A stretch of DNA of 64,000 nt from Stenogyne calaminthoides (GCA_037126765.1 JBBCBC010000017.1:24357916-24421915); one strand, 5' to 3'; counted from the first letter of the stretch, positions 12,381 to 23,808 are shown. A program made the numbers and translations. The notes: generated from the letters alone by a model not told the origin.

Positions 12381-13386
12381 CCAGTGACCTTCACCATTGC
12401 AAGGTTACGGGAAATCAAAGCAACTCAAGAGCTCATTCGTATTCTTGCAAATTGAAGCACTCAAAAATCCTAGAATTTCCCAAGTGTTTCACATTGGAGA
12501 GAGCTCATTACACTAAGCCAAGATTTGATAGATATATCCAAAGCTTAGTAGAGATATCCTAGCCTTTACATTTGTTCTTATTGTAAAGGATATCTCACCC
12601 TAGTTGGAAACCAACCAAACCCAAACCCTTTGATAAGGTAGTTTGTGTATGTATATTGTTGGTGAGTTAGAGTTGTAAAGAGTGAGTAAGCTGCAGGTTA
12701 GTCAGCCAGAAAGCTCTAGAGGAAAAGTTAGTAAGCTACTTGTGGTAGTCTGAAAACTTGTGTGTATTGAGTTAGTAAGCTGCAGTGAGTCAGCCAGAAA
12801 ACTCAAGGTAGAAAAGTTAGTAAGCTGCAGTGAGTCAGCCTGAAAGCTTTAGGAGAAGTGTGTTAAGGAATTTCTCTGAAGATCAGAGAGAGTGGATGTA
12901 GGAGCTTGAGTCTCCAAACCACTATAATTGCTGTGTTGTTTGCTTTCTGTACTGCATTATATCTGTTGCATGTTTTTCATTGAAAGCATATTTTACTGAT
13001 ATTCAGTTGGAAAACAATCCACTGAACTTGCATCAAATTGTTCACAGTCTTAACCACTGTTTTATTAAGGAAGAAGAGTTTTAGCAAGCTAAAACGAGTA
13101 TAAACTTAGTGTCAACCATTCCGCACTCTTGATTAGCTAGAACAGATAGTTACCAAACTGAACTAACTCTACTGAGTATTCAGTAAGATAATTATCTGAT
13201 CCAAGCTTCTCAGGATCTCTGATAAAACTAAGGATCAGTTGGGCTAATCTGAAGCTTCTGAAAGCTGCTCAGGATCATTGTCTCAGTAGACTTTGACTCA
13301 GGGCGATTTGTGCTTCTCAGGGCAAAATTCTCAGGACATCATGACCCATCTGATCTCAATGAAGAAAAAGTTTTAAAAATCACTGA

Positions 13387-13421
13387 ACACGTGTATTCCC
13401 CCGCCCCCTCCATACACGTGT
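13387..13421. promoter_or_regulatory. Paired G-box inverted repeat with C-rich loop, LTR end
   Basis: ACACGTGTAT (13387-13396) and ATACACGTGT (13412-13421) form a perfect 10-bp inverted repeat around a C-rich loop. Each arm contains the G-box CACGTG. The same structure stands at 21559-21587 in the solo LTR, with a shorter C tract as loop. Confidence 0.7.
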
Positions 13422-13447
13422 GAGACTCGTTTGCACCGGGACCAACA

Positions 13448-14607
13448 GTTCCCTAAATTTTTTATTTTTTTTATTTTATATTGTGTTACTCGAGGGAAAA
13501 TAATATTCCCTAAGAAATATTATTTGTGTTCATTTTTAATAATGGCAATTTTAATTATAATTGTGATTTTAAATATTATTTGTTTATGTTGGTTTCTAAT
13601 TTTGATTTTATTAGAAGAAATTAGATTTTTTTTTTATTTGTGTTGATTTAAATATCTTATTATATTTAAATTTATTCTAAATTTATCTATAGTATTTATA
13701 ATTCTTAATTTGTTTTTAAACTATTATTTATAATGTTTATAATTATTTATTGATGTGGATACTGACTAAGATGATTATTGTGTATATATTTGTACACATC
13801 ACATTTTAGGTAAGAGGACAAACTGCCCGAAGTTGGAATTGCCAAAAGGAGTAAAAGTGATGATTTATTTGTCAAAATTCAAAAGTTTAGCTTAGATTGC
13901 AATTTATAAAAAGGTGGTTATTTTATTCGCAATTAAGCTTATTATCATTACACTAATCTAATTTTTTTAGAAGCGTCATTTAAATTGAAGGTATACTTTA
14001 AGAAAAATATATATTAATTGTATCTTAAAATCCTAGATAACCGTGTTTACATGTTAAACTTCTAGATAACCGTGAATTTTCAAATTTTAAATTAACCTGC
14101 AAACTAAAACTTTCTTGGGAAGCCATTAAAAGAGAGTCAGAGACCTTTTACATCTCTCTGTGAATAGTATAAAACTCCTAAACCCTATTGTCCAAAGTCC
14201 AAACTCACCATTCTTTTTGCTCTACAGAGCAGTAGTTTTGAAGCAATTTAGGATGGATGTCAACAGTTTTTCAAATTTCCGTTCCTTCTACATATCGTCC
14301 AAATTAATTACTTATTTTTCTTTAATATTTGCAGATAATGGCATCGATCCTCTGATTTGTGAATCTGTCATATCCACCTGCATGTGAAAATAGAGAACTG
14401 CTCAGGACCTGGTGTACATTTTCAAAATTCAGATGTGCACCATCATATCTGATCTAGCTATATGTATGTAAGTATATAATATACCTGTTATTTTTTCTAT
14501 TAAAAGATGTAAAATTATGAGTAGATTTTTTTCCCTGGATATGTCGCCATATCACTATGATGTTTATGCCATGAGAATCCGAAAAAAGAAAAAGAGTTGT
14601 TAACTCT
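13448..14607. other. AT-rich spacer, no clear gene
   Basis: The first 700 bases are very AT-rich and hold nothing recognisable. At 14160-14387 a 75-codon open stretch spans an intron-like border (TTTGCAG before 14337), but I see no known domain and it does not start from a convincing context. It may be a remnant of the minus-strand LTR seen again from 19361, or of an unrelated transcript. Confidence 0.4.
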
Positions 14608-14612
14608 GAAAG

Positions 14613-15014
14613 TGTTAGGATTTAAAGCAGTAATTATGGAGAAAATAATAAAAACAAAAATTAAGGAACACAAATTTTGTTACCCAGTTCGTCAGGAATG
14701 ACTACGTCTGGGGGCACTACCAAGCCAGGAGATCTACTATTTTCGAGTGATATGAGTGATACCCAAATACAATGAGTCAAAAGTGTTTAAATATGAGACT
14801 GGGCCAAAAAACCCTAAATCCACGTACAGGCCTCGGAACCGCTCGACCTCGAGCCTTGGTCGAGCGGTCCTGCTCGAGCTCCCACCTGGTCGAGCACCTA
14901 GTGCGGGCTGGAAAGGGGTGCGCTCGATCGAGCAGATGTGCTCGATCACGAGTCTGGTCGAGCGCCTCCCGCGCTCTGCATCCCGGTTTCGATCAGGCTC
15001 CAACAATCCCAACA
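14613..15014 (-). repeat. 3' LTR of the TNT1-like element
   Basis: On the minus strand it starts TGTTGGGATTG and ends AAATCCTAACA (402 bp). The adjoining polypurine tract is GGTGGGAGAT on the minus strand (plus positions 15015-15024). A stretch at about 14834-14985 is GC-rich with nine TCGA tetramers, and differs much from the other LTR. Confidence 0.93.
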
Positions 15015-15102
15015 ATCTCCCACCTGGAGACTGACTCTAACTGTAACTTGTCTCCTCCGTTTCAACGGTCTCTCTCACTGGTAGTAGTGTCAGGCCTTCA
15101 TC

Positions 15103-15639
15103 TCAGTTTCCAAGGCCAATTGAAGTCATGCATAACTTCAACTTTTCTAAGGTCACAACCTTAGTCAACATGTCAGCAGGATTCTCACTTCCTAAGATCT
15201 TCATTAGTTGTACGATCTTGTTTTCAATGAGGTAACGTATGTAATGATACCTTAACTCAATGTGCTTCGTCCTCGAGTGAAAGGCCGAATTCTTTGCCAA
15301 GTGAATAGCACTCTGACTGTCACTATACAAAATACTATCCCTTTGCTCCTTCCCCAACTCACACGAAAGATTCTGCAACCAAACCATCTCCTTGCTAGCC
15401 TCAGTAACTGCAACGTACTCTGCTTCTGCAGTGGACTGAGCTACGATCTTCTGCAACTTAGAAGCCCAAGAAATTGTTGTACCACCAAAAGTAAACACAT
15501 ACCCGGTTGTACTCCTCCTTTTGTCGAGATCACTGGATGCCAGGTCTGCATCAACATATCCTGTCAACTCAACGTTTTTGCCCTCAAAGCACAAAGCTTG
15601 TTCAGTAGTACCTTTCAAGTACTTAAGGATCCACTTCAC
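15103..15639 (-). pseudogene. TNT1-like RNase H domain
   Basis: Reading on the minus strand gives the RNase H end of copia pol: YVDADLASSDLDKRRSTTGY, then TISWASKLQK, STAEAEYVAV (catalytic Glu), LYSDSQSAIHL (Asp) and HTKHIELRYHYIR-type sequence (as SRTKHIELRYHYI). It ends with a short conserved tail (DMLTKVVTLEKL). The frame is open over 178 codons, but a frame change separates it from the RT part at about 15640. Confidence 0.9.
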
Positions 15640-15645
15640 TGCCTC

Positions 15646-16827
15646 TCAATGTTGCTTTTCCGGATTACCCTTAAACCGGCTAACAACTCCCACTGCCTGT
15701 GCAATATCTGGTCTTGTACACACCATGGCATACATCAAACTGCCAATTGCTGAAGCATATGGAGTGTTTTGCATGTAGGTCCGCTTCTCTTCGCTACTAG
15801 GTGAGTCCTTGTTGGATAGCTTGAACTGACTTCCCAACGGGACCCGAACTGGCTTTGCATCTTCCATACTAATTCTCTTCAAGACCTTCTTTATGTATTC
15901 AGCCTGTGAAATATACAACTTTCCTGCCACCTTATCACGATTGATTCACATACCTAAGATTTGCTTGGCCTCTCCAAGGTCATTCATAGCAAACCTATCA
16001 GACAACTTCTTCTTCAACTTGCTCACTTCCCGAGCACTAGAGCCTGCTATCAACATGTCATCAACATTATTGATCTCAATCTCGTGCATGAACCCATCAA
16101 ACTTCTTGTACCACTGTAATGGAGCTTGTTTCAAACCATACAAGCTCTTCTTCAATTTGCAAACAAGCTCACTATTCCCCTTTGACAAGTATCCTTCCTG
16201 TTGCTTCATGTAGATGTCCTCATCTAAATCACCATGAAGAAAGACTGTTTTTACATCCATCTGTTCTAACACCAAGTTCTCTGCAGCCACCAAACTCAGG
16301 ACTAACCGAATGGTAGTTAGCTTCACAACTGGAGTAAAAACATCAGTATAATCAATACCATGTTTCTGCTGAAACCCCTTCACAACCAGTCTTGTCTTAT
16401 AGCTTTTTCTTCCATCAGCCTCCTCTTTGATTCTGTAAACCCACTTATTATGCAGTGCCTTCTTGCCCTTAGGGAGCTCAACTAGTTCCCAGGTTTCGTT
16501 GGTCATCAACAAATTCATCTCATCATCCATCGCAAGTTTCCACTTGCTCACCTGTTCACTACGTGTAGCCTCTGCATAACATTTAGGTTCACCACCATCA
16601 GTCAACAATAAATAATGAAGAGAAGGTGAATATCTATTAGGAGATCTCTGTTCTCTCATGGATCTCCGCAGCGGAATTGTTGGTGGTGGTGTACTTGGTT
16701 CTTCCTCAACAATCACCTGATCATCTAGAACCTCCTTGCTCCTACCTGAGTTCGAAATGTCTAACTCCACAACCTGAGTCTCAGAACCACCTTCTTTGGA
16801 TATCCCCAACATGTCTTTGTACAACAC
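15646..16827 (-). pseudogene. TNT1-like reverse transcriptase
   Basis: Minus-strand reading shows WELVELPKGKKALHNKWVYRIK, LVVKGFQQKHGIDYTDVFTPVVK and LEQMDVKTVFLHGDL, then a catalytic motif that reads NVDDMLI, where the first residue is normally Tyr. After LGEAKQILGM the frame is interrupted near 15940 and resumes in 15646-15930 (AGKLYISQAEYIKKVL to RPDIAQAVGVVSRF). The Tyr change and the frame break make it inactive. Confidence 0.9.
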
Positions 16828-16866
16828 CTGCTCATTAAATACGACATCTCGACTACGAATTATCTT

Positions 16867-17912
16867 TCAATTTTCCTCATCCCAAAATCGATAGCCAAAT
16901 TCATCACCGCCATATCCAACAAACGTACACTTAACAGATTTAGCATCCAACTTACTTCTACTAGTAGCATCAACATGAACATATGAAACACACTCAAATA
17001 CTCGAAGAAAAGACAGATTTACCTCCTTACCCGACCAGGCCTCCTCTGGTATGCCATTTTCCAAGGGAGTTGAGGGTCCTCTGTTTATGAAGTAAGCTGC
17101 AGTGTTAACTGCCTCTGCCCAAAACATCTTTGGCAGCCCACACTTCAATCTCATGCTTCTAACACGTTCACATAAGGTTCTGTTCATACGTTCTGCCACA
17201 TCGTTCTGCTGGGGGGTTCCTCTCACGGTTTTCTCCATTCGAATTCCATTCGCCTCACCGATTTTTTTTTTTTTGAACTCACGAGCTCGTACTCTCCACC
17301 ATTATCCGATCTCAAACACTTCACTTTGAGACTGTCTCGATTTCTACAAAGGTCTTCCACTTCACGAAAGCATTAAAGGCATCGGACTTATTTTTGTAAA
17401 ATAAACCCATACCTTCCTCGTAGAGAGTCAATGAAAGTCATGTAATATGATGCTCCACCAAGGGATGTCATTGGTCTTTGGACCCCACAAGTCATTTGTG
17501 GACTAACTCCGAACTACCGCTTCTTCAAGGTTCTCGCCTCCTCAAAAAAAAAACTCACCCTTTTCTATTTTCCGAATACACAGTCCTTACATAACCCGAT
17601 GTCAACTGTCTTGAGGTCTGACAGTTTGCCCTTTGAACACATAACTTTCATTCCTTTATCACTCATGTGGCCAAGACGACAATGCCACAAGTCTGCATTC
17701 CTTTTTTCACTTGCAAGAGCAATGTTGTCCCGGGTGTTGCCTATCATGTACAACGTTCCCTCTTTATTACCTCGAGCCACTACCATGGCACCTTTGGTTA
17801 TCTTCCACGCGTTATAACCAAAGATCACCTTGTAACCCTCATCATCAAGCTGCCCAACTGAAATTAAATTCCTCTTCAAACCAGAAATATGTCTTACATC
17901 TTTCAACTTCAA
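16867..17912 (-). pseudogene. TNT1-like GAG-pre-integrase and integrase
   Basis: From 17912 downwards on the minus strand the protein reads MKLKDVRHISGLKRNLISVG, then LWHCRLGHMSDKGMK and CKDCVFGK, the pre-integrase and HHCC zinc finger. Between 17565 and 17240 the core is frameshifted, but the second catalytic Asp is still visible in a SDNGGEYE context near 17300. The catalytic Glu lies in GTPQQNDVAERMNRT. The part to 16867 holds the usual integrase C-terminus (FVGYGGDEFGYRFWD). Confidence 0.88.
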
Positions 17913-18146
17913 ACAGTTCCATTTGGTGTCTTGATCTGAACATCCCCCTTCCCATTGATTTCCAGAGGCTCATCATCAGCTAGATAAACCTTCCCAAAGT
18001 TCACGGAAGAGTACTTCTCCATCACGTCAGCACTGCTGCACGAATGAAACGATGCTCCAGAATCTAACACCCACGATTCTAATGGACTGCTTACGCTCAA
18101 GATTAATGCATCTGAGCCCTCATCAGTGGCGGCGTTTGCTGAGTTG
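17909..18146 (-). pseudogene. TNT1-like protease
   Basis: Minus-strand reading contains the aspartic protease active site WVLDSGASFHSC, with the catalytic Asp kept, followed by VYLADDEPLEINGKGDVQIK. It is in a different frame from the zinc knuckle part and ends at a stop just before the pre-integrase segment. Confidence 0.85.
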
Positions 18147-18938
18147 TCATTCTTCTTTGGTGCATTCCCTTGTGCCTTTTTCTGGTGCCTTGCACTCCCG
18201 TTTGTAATGACCAAGTTCATGACAATTGTAGCACTCAACTTGACTCTTGTCCTTCTTGGGCTTATCTTTGCCCCTTGACTTTGATCTACCCCTATTTGGC
18301 TTCCCTTTGGATTCAGATATACCTTTGTTTCCCGCACTCAAGGCTGATCCTGCGGCCACACCCAATTATTTCCTGCGAATTTCTTCGCTCAAGATCAAAT
18401 CTCTAACCTCATCAAATTTAAGTTTCACTTTACCTACTGAAGCACTAACATCCGTTACCGTCCCACTCCAATTTTCTGGTAAAGAAGACAACAAAATTAG
18501 GGCTTGAACCTCATCATCAAAATCAATCTCAACCGAGCTCAATTGGGCTATGATCATATTGAACTCGTTGAGATGATTGGCTACCACAGTATCCTCTGCC
18601 ATCCTCAAGTTGAATAACCTCTGCATCAGATGAACCTTGTTCGCTGCAGACGGTTTTTCATACATCTCAGTCAAAATCTCCAGCATCTCCTTTGTGATTT
18701 TTGCTTTCACTGTATGGAGGGCGACATTCCTGGATAGCGACAGACGAACCACACTCATCGCCTTCCTTTCCAGCAACTTCCACTCGTCGTCCTTCATATC
18801 CTCAGGCTTTGAACCTAAAGGTTGATACAGATCTTTACCGTACAGGTAATCCTCGATTTGTAATTTCCAGAATTTGAAATTCGTTCCATCAAACTTCTCA
18901 ACAGGCGATTTCCCTTCAGCCATCATAATTGCTCCCAC
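18147..18938 (-). pseudogene. TNT1-like gag
   Basis: The capsid part starts MMAEGKSPVEKFDGTNFKFW and continues with a typical copia Gag (UBN2-type) region to LILSEEIRRK. A TAA at about 18364 stops it. The same frame then continues into a basic region and a zinc knuckle CYNCHELGHYKREC. The start is about 20 bases downstream of the 5' LTR and primer site, as in compact Tork elements. Confidence 0.9.
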
Positions 18939-18940
18939 CA

Positions 18941-18957
18941 GATACTCTGATACCAGT
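18941..18957 (-). other. Primer-binding site (initiator tRNA-Met type)
   Basis: On the minus strand the sequence after the 5' LTR reads ACTGGTATCAGAGTATC. TGGTATCAGAG is the complement of the initiator tRNA-Met 3' end used by most plant copia elements. Confidence 0.9.
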
Positions 18958-19360
18958 TGTTAGGATTTAAAGCAGCAATTATGGAGAAAATAATGAAAAC
19001 AAGAATTAAGGAACACAAATTTGGTTACCCAGTTCGTCAGGAATGACTACGTCTGGGGGCACTACCAAGCCAGGAGATTTATTATTTTCAAGTGATATGA
19101 GTGATACCCAAATACAATGAGTCAAAAGTGTTTAAATATGAGACTGGGCCAAAAAACCCTAAATCCGCGTACAGGCCTCGGAACCGCTCGACCTCGGGCC
19201 TTGGTCGAAGGCGGTTACGCCGAGCTCCCACTGGTCGAGCTCTAGTCGAATTTGGAAAGGGAATTTCGATCGAAAGAGATGTGCTTTCGACCACGAAGTC
19301 GGGGTCGGCGCCTCCAAGGCTCTGCATTCCGATTTCGATCAGGCTCCAACAATCCCAATA
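18958..19360 (-). repeat. 5' LTR of the TNT1-like element
   Basis: The 403-bp partner of the LTR at 14613-15014. About 220 bases at the promoter-distal side (18958-19190) are almost the same in both. The part 19195-19325 differs strongly. The outer end reads TA instead of CA (19359-19360). Confidence 0.92.
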
Positions 19361-19666
19361 GAAAGGACACTTAGGTTCTGTAATCAAGAGATTAGAGGTC
19401 GGTTAATCCGTGGATTTGTTGAGAAACCGGTGGATCTGTTGAACTCCAAGAACACCTTATTATTGGGAATAGGGTGTCTGGATCTATTCGAGTTGCAACT
19501 AAATACATATTTAAATTATTTTAATTATTGCTAGCATGAATTAATCCTATATTAATTCAAATAACAATTAAAAACCGACAACATCATGCGTACAATTAAT
19601 TTCACGTAAATTCTACACATGCGGAATCTAGGAGTTACGCGAAACATACCTCTTGGAGTGACAACC

Positions 19667-21613
19667 TGTTGGGAGATGAATTTAATAAAGAAGATTTTGA
19701 TTAGATCCCAAAACCCCTGAGTATGACATGTTCAGGATAATCTTGATAGTTTGAGTCAGGATTCAGTATAGAGTGTTCAGGATGTTATCTGCACCATGTA
19801 TAGTCAGCAGATATAGATCAGGTTAGATTTTGAAGAAATCAAGACTCAAGAAGTTTTCAAGAAATCAAGACTCAAGAAGAAATCAAGACTCAAGAAGTTT
19901 TCAAGAAATCAAGACTCAAGATGTCATCAAGACACTAAAGACTCAAGATGTAATCAAGACTCGTAAGACATCAAGACTCGTAAGACATCAAGACTCAGAA
20001 GACATCAAGTCTCGTAAGATATCAAGACACGTAAGACATCGAAGACACAAGAGAGTTATGAAGACTCAAGAAGATATCAATACTCAAGATAACCTCGAAT
20101 GTTCCGAGACATCGAATAATATCTATTCAAGGCTACAAAACCGAGAAAAACGCCGATATTCGTAAAAATAGATATTTCCCTGCATATTCACATGCGCAAA
20201 AAAGGAACTAAGTCTAAGTGTTGTTTAAGGTTATCTCATTCAGAGAGATTGACCAAAAAAGAGTCTTTATGTTTGTCTACATTTACTGAAGACAATAACC
20301 AATCAGAGAAAGACAACACATGACTTTTATCGACCTTCGAAAGCGGACAGTCTCTGAAGCATGTCAGTAGTACTATGTTCCTGACTGCAAAAAGTGGTGA
20401 TTGGCTACATGAAAGCATATTTCCTAAAACATGCAAGGGAGTATTCAAACCCTAAAAATAGCCGTTCATCAAACACCATAAGAGGAAACTCATGAAGCTA
20501 TCTCCTCCAACAGATAGTTTTTCAAGAATGACCTTGGTGAAGTTGCCTATAAATACTAGTGACCCTTTACATTAAGAGGTCACGGAAAATTTGAAAGCAA
20601 CTCAAGAGCTCATTCGTATTATTGCAAATTGAAGCACTCGAAAACCCAAGAATTTCCTAAGTGTTTCACATTGAAGAGAGCTCATTCACTAAGCCTAGAT
20701 TGATAAGATATATACAAAGCTTAGTAGAGATATCCTAGCCTTTGCATTGTTCTTATTGTAAAGGATATCTCATCCTAGTTGGAAACCAACCAGAAATCCA
20801 AACCCTTTGTAAGGTAGTTTGAGTGTGTTTGTTGGTGAGTTGGAGTTGTAAAGAGTTAGTAAGCTACAGTGAGTTAGCCAGAAAACTCTAGAGAAGAAGT
20901 TAGTAATCTACTTGTGGTAGTCTGAACACTTGTGTGTGTTTGAGTTAGTAAGCTGCAGTGAGTCAGCCAGAAAACTCAAGGTAGAAAAGTGAGTAAGCTG
21001 CAGTGAGTCAGCCAGAAAGCTTTAGGAAGTGGTTAAGGAATTTCTCTGAAGGTCAGAGAGAGTGGATGTAGGAGCTTGAGTCTCGAACCACTATAATTCT
21101 TTGTGTTGTTTTGCTTTGTGTCTTTGCATTATTATCTGTTGCATGTTTTTCACTGAAAGCATAATTTACTGATATTCAGTTGGAATCAATCCACTGAACT
21201 TGCATCAACTGATCACAACCTTAATCATTGTTTCATTAAAAGGAAGATATTCAACAAAGCTAAAAACGAGTATAAATTTAGGGCCAACCATTCCGTACAC
21301 TTGAGAAGCTAGAACAGATAGTTACCAAACTGAACTAACTCTACTGAGGGTTCAGTAAGATAGTTATCTGATCCAAACGGCTCAGGATCTCTGATAAACT
21401 CAGGCTCAGTTGGGATAATCTGAAGCTTCGAAAAGCGGCTTCGGGATCATTGTCCTTTGTAGACTTTTGACTCGAGCGTCTGTGCCTCTCAGGGCAAAAT
21501 CATCAAGACAACCTGACCCATCTGACCTCAGTGAAAGAAAAGTTTTAAAAATCACTGAACACGTGTATTCCCCCCCCATACACGTGTGAGACTCGTTATC
21601 ACCGGGACCAACA
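19667..21613 (+). mobile_element. Solo LTR, Sirevirus type, with CAACC duplication
   Basis: Starts TGTTGGGAGATGAATTTAAT and ends GGGACCAACA (1947 bp), flanked by CAACC at 19662-19666 and 21614-21618. Its order of parts is that of the 3' LTR at 11595-13447: GACTCA-rich array (19830-20090), TATA box (20548), four AGTAAGCTGCAG/GTCAGCC modules (20850-21025), conserved AGTGGATGTAGGAGCTTGAG (21061-21080) and the G-box hairpin (21559-21587). Confidence 0.95.
20548..20555 (+). promoter_or_regulatory. TATA box of the solo LTR
   Basis: TATAAATA in GCCTATAAATACTAGTGACC, same context as 12373. Confidence 0.7.
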
Positions 21614-23106
21614 CAACCATTGAGTAGATGGATCAACCCAAAACACCTTCTCAAATATGTCCCACGTCCTAGCCCGTAATCTGGTGGAAGGATTTTCACG
21701 GACAATTTTAACAAAGAAGAAAACCGAAAAATATATATTGCACCACCTTTGTGGATTTCTAATTTTTCCAAGACTGGAATTTTATTGGGGATGAAGAAAT
21801 CATCCTCTATTTATAGATGAGGTAGGGGGCGAAAATTTGAGCTCTAATTAGGATTATGAGAAATTTCTTTGTATTTTCCCAAGATACAATCTTGAATATA
21901 TCTCATATATTCTATTTTCATAATAATCATAAAAAATATTTTCCTCCCTTATCTACAATATTTTCGAAAATATCAATGCATAAGAAGACAATATTTTATT
22001 TCTTGAATTTATGGGATAATCTTGTATTTCAAGAATACTTATCTTTTTCCATAAAATATTTTCAAGAAAATCAAGAAAATATTTCCCTCCTCTTGTTCCA
22101 TAATTTTCGAAAATTACAAAAAAAAATAAGGCAATAATATTTTCTTCTCATTTTCATTAATTGAACTTATATTGGGCTATTTGAGGAGCATTTAGGAGAA
22201 TTAAGATTGGACTTCCAATGGGCTCTGAATTTCTTAATATTGGGCCACAATATTATTCAGCCCACTAATATTAGTTTATTCCACTATAAAATTAATATTG
22301 CACTATCCATATTAATCCATATTACGATAATATTGCTCCCGGTTATTATTTCCCGTATTTAAGATTATTTAGTTCATTAATTAATTAAGCCACTAAAAAG
22401 CTTTATATTAATTAATATTTTTTCCCTTAGAGTAGAGAGAGCTCAACATTATTATCCATACCGGAAACTAATTCCACTTGCAAGATTGGTATGATAAAAC
22501 TTTTGAGTCCACCAAGGGGATAAATCATACAAGACTTTCCTTGCACACGTTGCTCTGTATTAAATCTTAGCAATTGTCATGTAATTAATAATATTGCCCA
22601 AAATGCAAAGTATAAAATCACTATCTGACTCTAAACTCAACGCAGATCAAAGCAATAAATATTAATTACACATAATCCTATTTAAGTGACAGAGGTTAAG
22701 AAATCAACAACCACTGAGGTCTAATTCTTCATCCCTTAAGTCAGTACGGAAGAATTTATCCTCTCTGTAGGTCCTCTTCAGCACATCACAATGTGTTAGT
22801 GTAATCTCTTGGTCAAGATAAGTCAATCTGAGCTTTGCACTTCAACCTCTACCAATGGAGTGTTCAATTCCATCTAGATTGTGAAGATGTACTTTTATTT
22901 ACAAGGAACTGTTAGTGTGATCTTCTGTGATCGGGTATCACCACATTAACTACAATGTAATATGTATTAATATTGAACGGTTTGCAGTAAATAAATGACA
23001 TTCATTCATATTTAAAGCAACAGCGATAAAACAATTTATATTCAGTAAATAAGAATACATTAGTATGTTATTACGTAAAAGCATACTTTCACGTATAACC
23101 CCAACA

Positions 23107-23351
23107 CTTATATTTTATTGTTAGGAATTCTTCTCCGATCTAAAAGTATATGGTTGGATCACATATTAAAGAAAAAAAAAATTCAAAACAATGTCAATTA
23201 TTACAAAAGGACGAGCCGATTCGAGATCATTACCTTTAGATCTTCATTGTCAGATGTACAATTAGACATATTTGGAGGAGATTATTACTTTTGCCTACTC
23301 TCAGCATTCCGGCCGGTCGAAGCCGATAGGAGGCGGGGGGGTGAAGAACTA
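23107..23351. other. Short spacer, nothing recognised
   Basis: AT-rich sequence, with a run of G near 23333. No gene or repeat is identified. Confidence 0.4.
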
Positions 23352-23565
23352 CGCAGTTAAGGTTGGCCTAGTAGTGGAGGTTTGGTACTTAGGAGTGTGT
23401 TCCTCTCTAAGTCTCAAGTTCGAACTCTTTTGGTGTGAATTCTTGAAATGAGTCAATCCATACAGAGCATAGTTCTAACTTGAAGTGGCTCCCGCTAGTA
23501 GACGATGGGTTCTGATCCCCTGAATTAGTAGGTTCTTGGATTGGATAAGAAGTTATAAAAAAAAG
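23352..23565 (+). mobile_element. tRNA-derived SINE
   Basis: The 5' part carries a tRNA-like A box GTTGGCCTAGTAGTGG (23362-23377) and B box GTTCGAACTCT (23418-23428), spaced as in RNA polymerase III promoters. A body without coding capacity follows, ending in an A-rich tail near 23556-23564. I could not find a convincing target duplication, so both ends are approximate. Confidence 0.75.
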
Positions 23566-23808
23566 AGTTGGGGAATAATACTTTGATCAGTTTTTTCATT
23601 TTTCCTGTTGAGAATGCGTGTCACTACACGTCTCCACCATTAGATGAGTGCTGTTAAATAAATATACATAAAGTTAGTAGTAAATGATTCTTTGATAATA
23701 AGAAATGATCAATGTGCTGTTCTATAAAAATCAATGGGCTCTAACAATATTTTTGATTTAGGTCCTGGCCCATTGCCCATGGAAGTTGGACTTTAATTTA
23801 ATTAGAAA

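Larger units (their letters stand above)
1..13447 (+). mobile_element. Sirevirus-like Ty1/copia retrotransposon, 5' end outside window, degenerate
   Basis: The order gag, protease, integrase, reverse transcriptase, RNase H, a long third ORF and a 3' LTR is that of a copia element of the Sirevirus (SIRE/Maximus) type. The 5' LTR and the start of gag lie left of the window. Pol follows the copia order (integrase before RT). Coding is broken by at least three in-frame stops and several frameshifts, and a separate solo LTR is inserted at 1986-3743. The 3' LTR runs 11595-13447 and is preceded by a purine-rich tract. The first five bases after it, GTTCC, would be the right copy of its target duplication; the left copy is outside the window. 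Confidence 0.9.
11595..13447 (+). repeat. 3' LTR of the Sirevirus-like element
   Basis: The LTR starts TGTTGGGAGG and ends GGGACCAACA (1853 bp). It resembles the solo LTR at 19667-21613 over most of its length. Parts in order: start region; GACTCAGAAGAT minisatellite (11763-11912); TATA box (12373); four copies of the AGTAAGCTGCAG/GTCAGCC module (about 12680-12850), two with TGAGTCA; a conserved segment AGTGGATGTAGGAGCTTGAG (12891-12910) shared by all three LTRs of this type; and a G-box hairpin close to the end (13387-13421). Confidence 0.9.
14613..19360 (-). mobile_element. TNT1/Tork-like Ty1/copia element, full length, inactive
   Basis: The element has LTRs at 14613-15014 and 18958-19360, a primer-binding site next to the right-hand (5') LTR, a polypurine tract next to the left-hand (3') LTR, and copia gag-pol on the minus strand. 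It is flanked by the perfect duplication GAAAG (14608-14612, 19361-19365). Length is 4748 bp, normal for this group. Frames are broken by several stops and shifts. The outer end of the right LTR reads TA instead of CA. Confidence 0.95.
19361..23106 (-). mobile_element. Minus-strand LTR remnant, cut by two later insertions
   Basis: The right end at 23106 reads, on the minus strand, TGTTGGGGTTATACGTGAAA, a typical LTR start. A minus-strand TATA (CTATAAATAGAGG) lies around 21811-21823. The sequence joins smoothly across the solo LTR at 19667-21613 (duplication CAACC), and its other side abuts the TNT1-like element (duplication GAAAG). No pol sequence is visible, so it is a solo LTR or a non-coding element. 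Its far end is not identified; it may lie in 13448-14612. Confidence 0.5.

Noticed and set aside
14772..15164. Plus-strand 130-codon open frame across the TNT1-like LTR
   Set aside because: It overlaps an LTR and minus-strand pol, and the GC-rich LTR patch explains its length.
19830..20165. Lys/Ser/Gln repeat protein
   Set aside because: Also an LTR repeat array read as protein.
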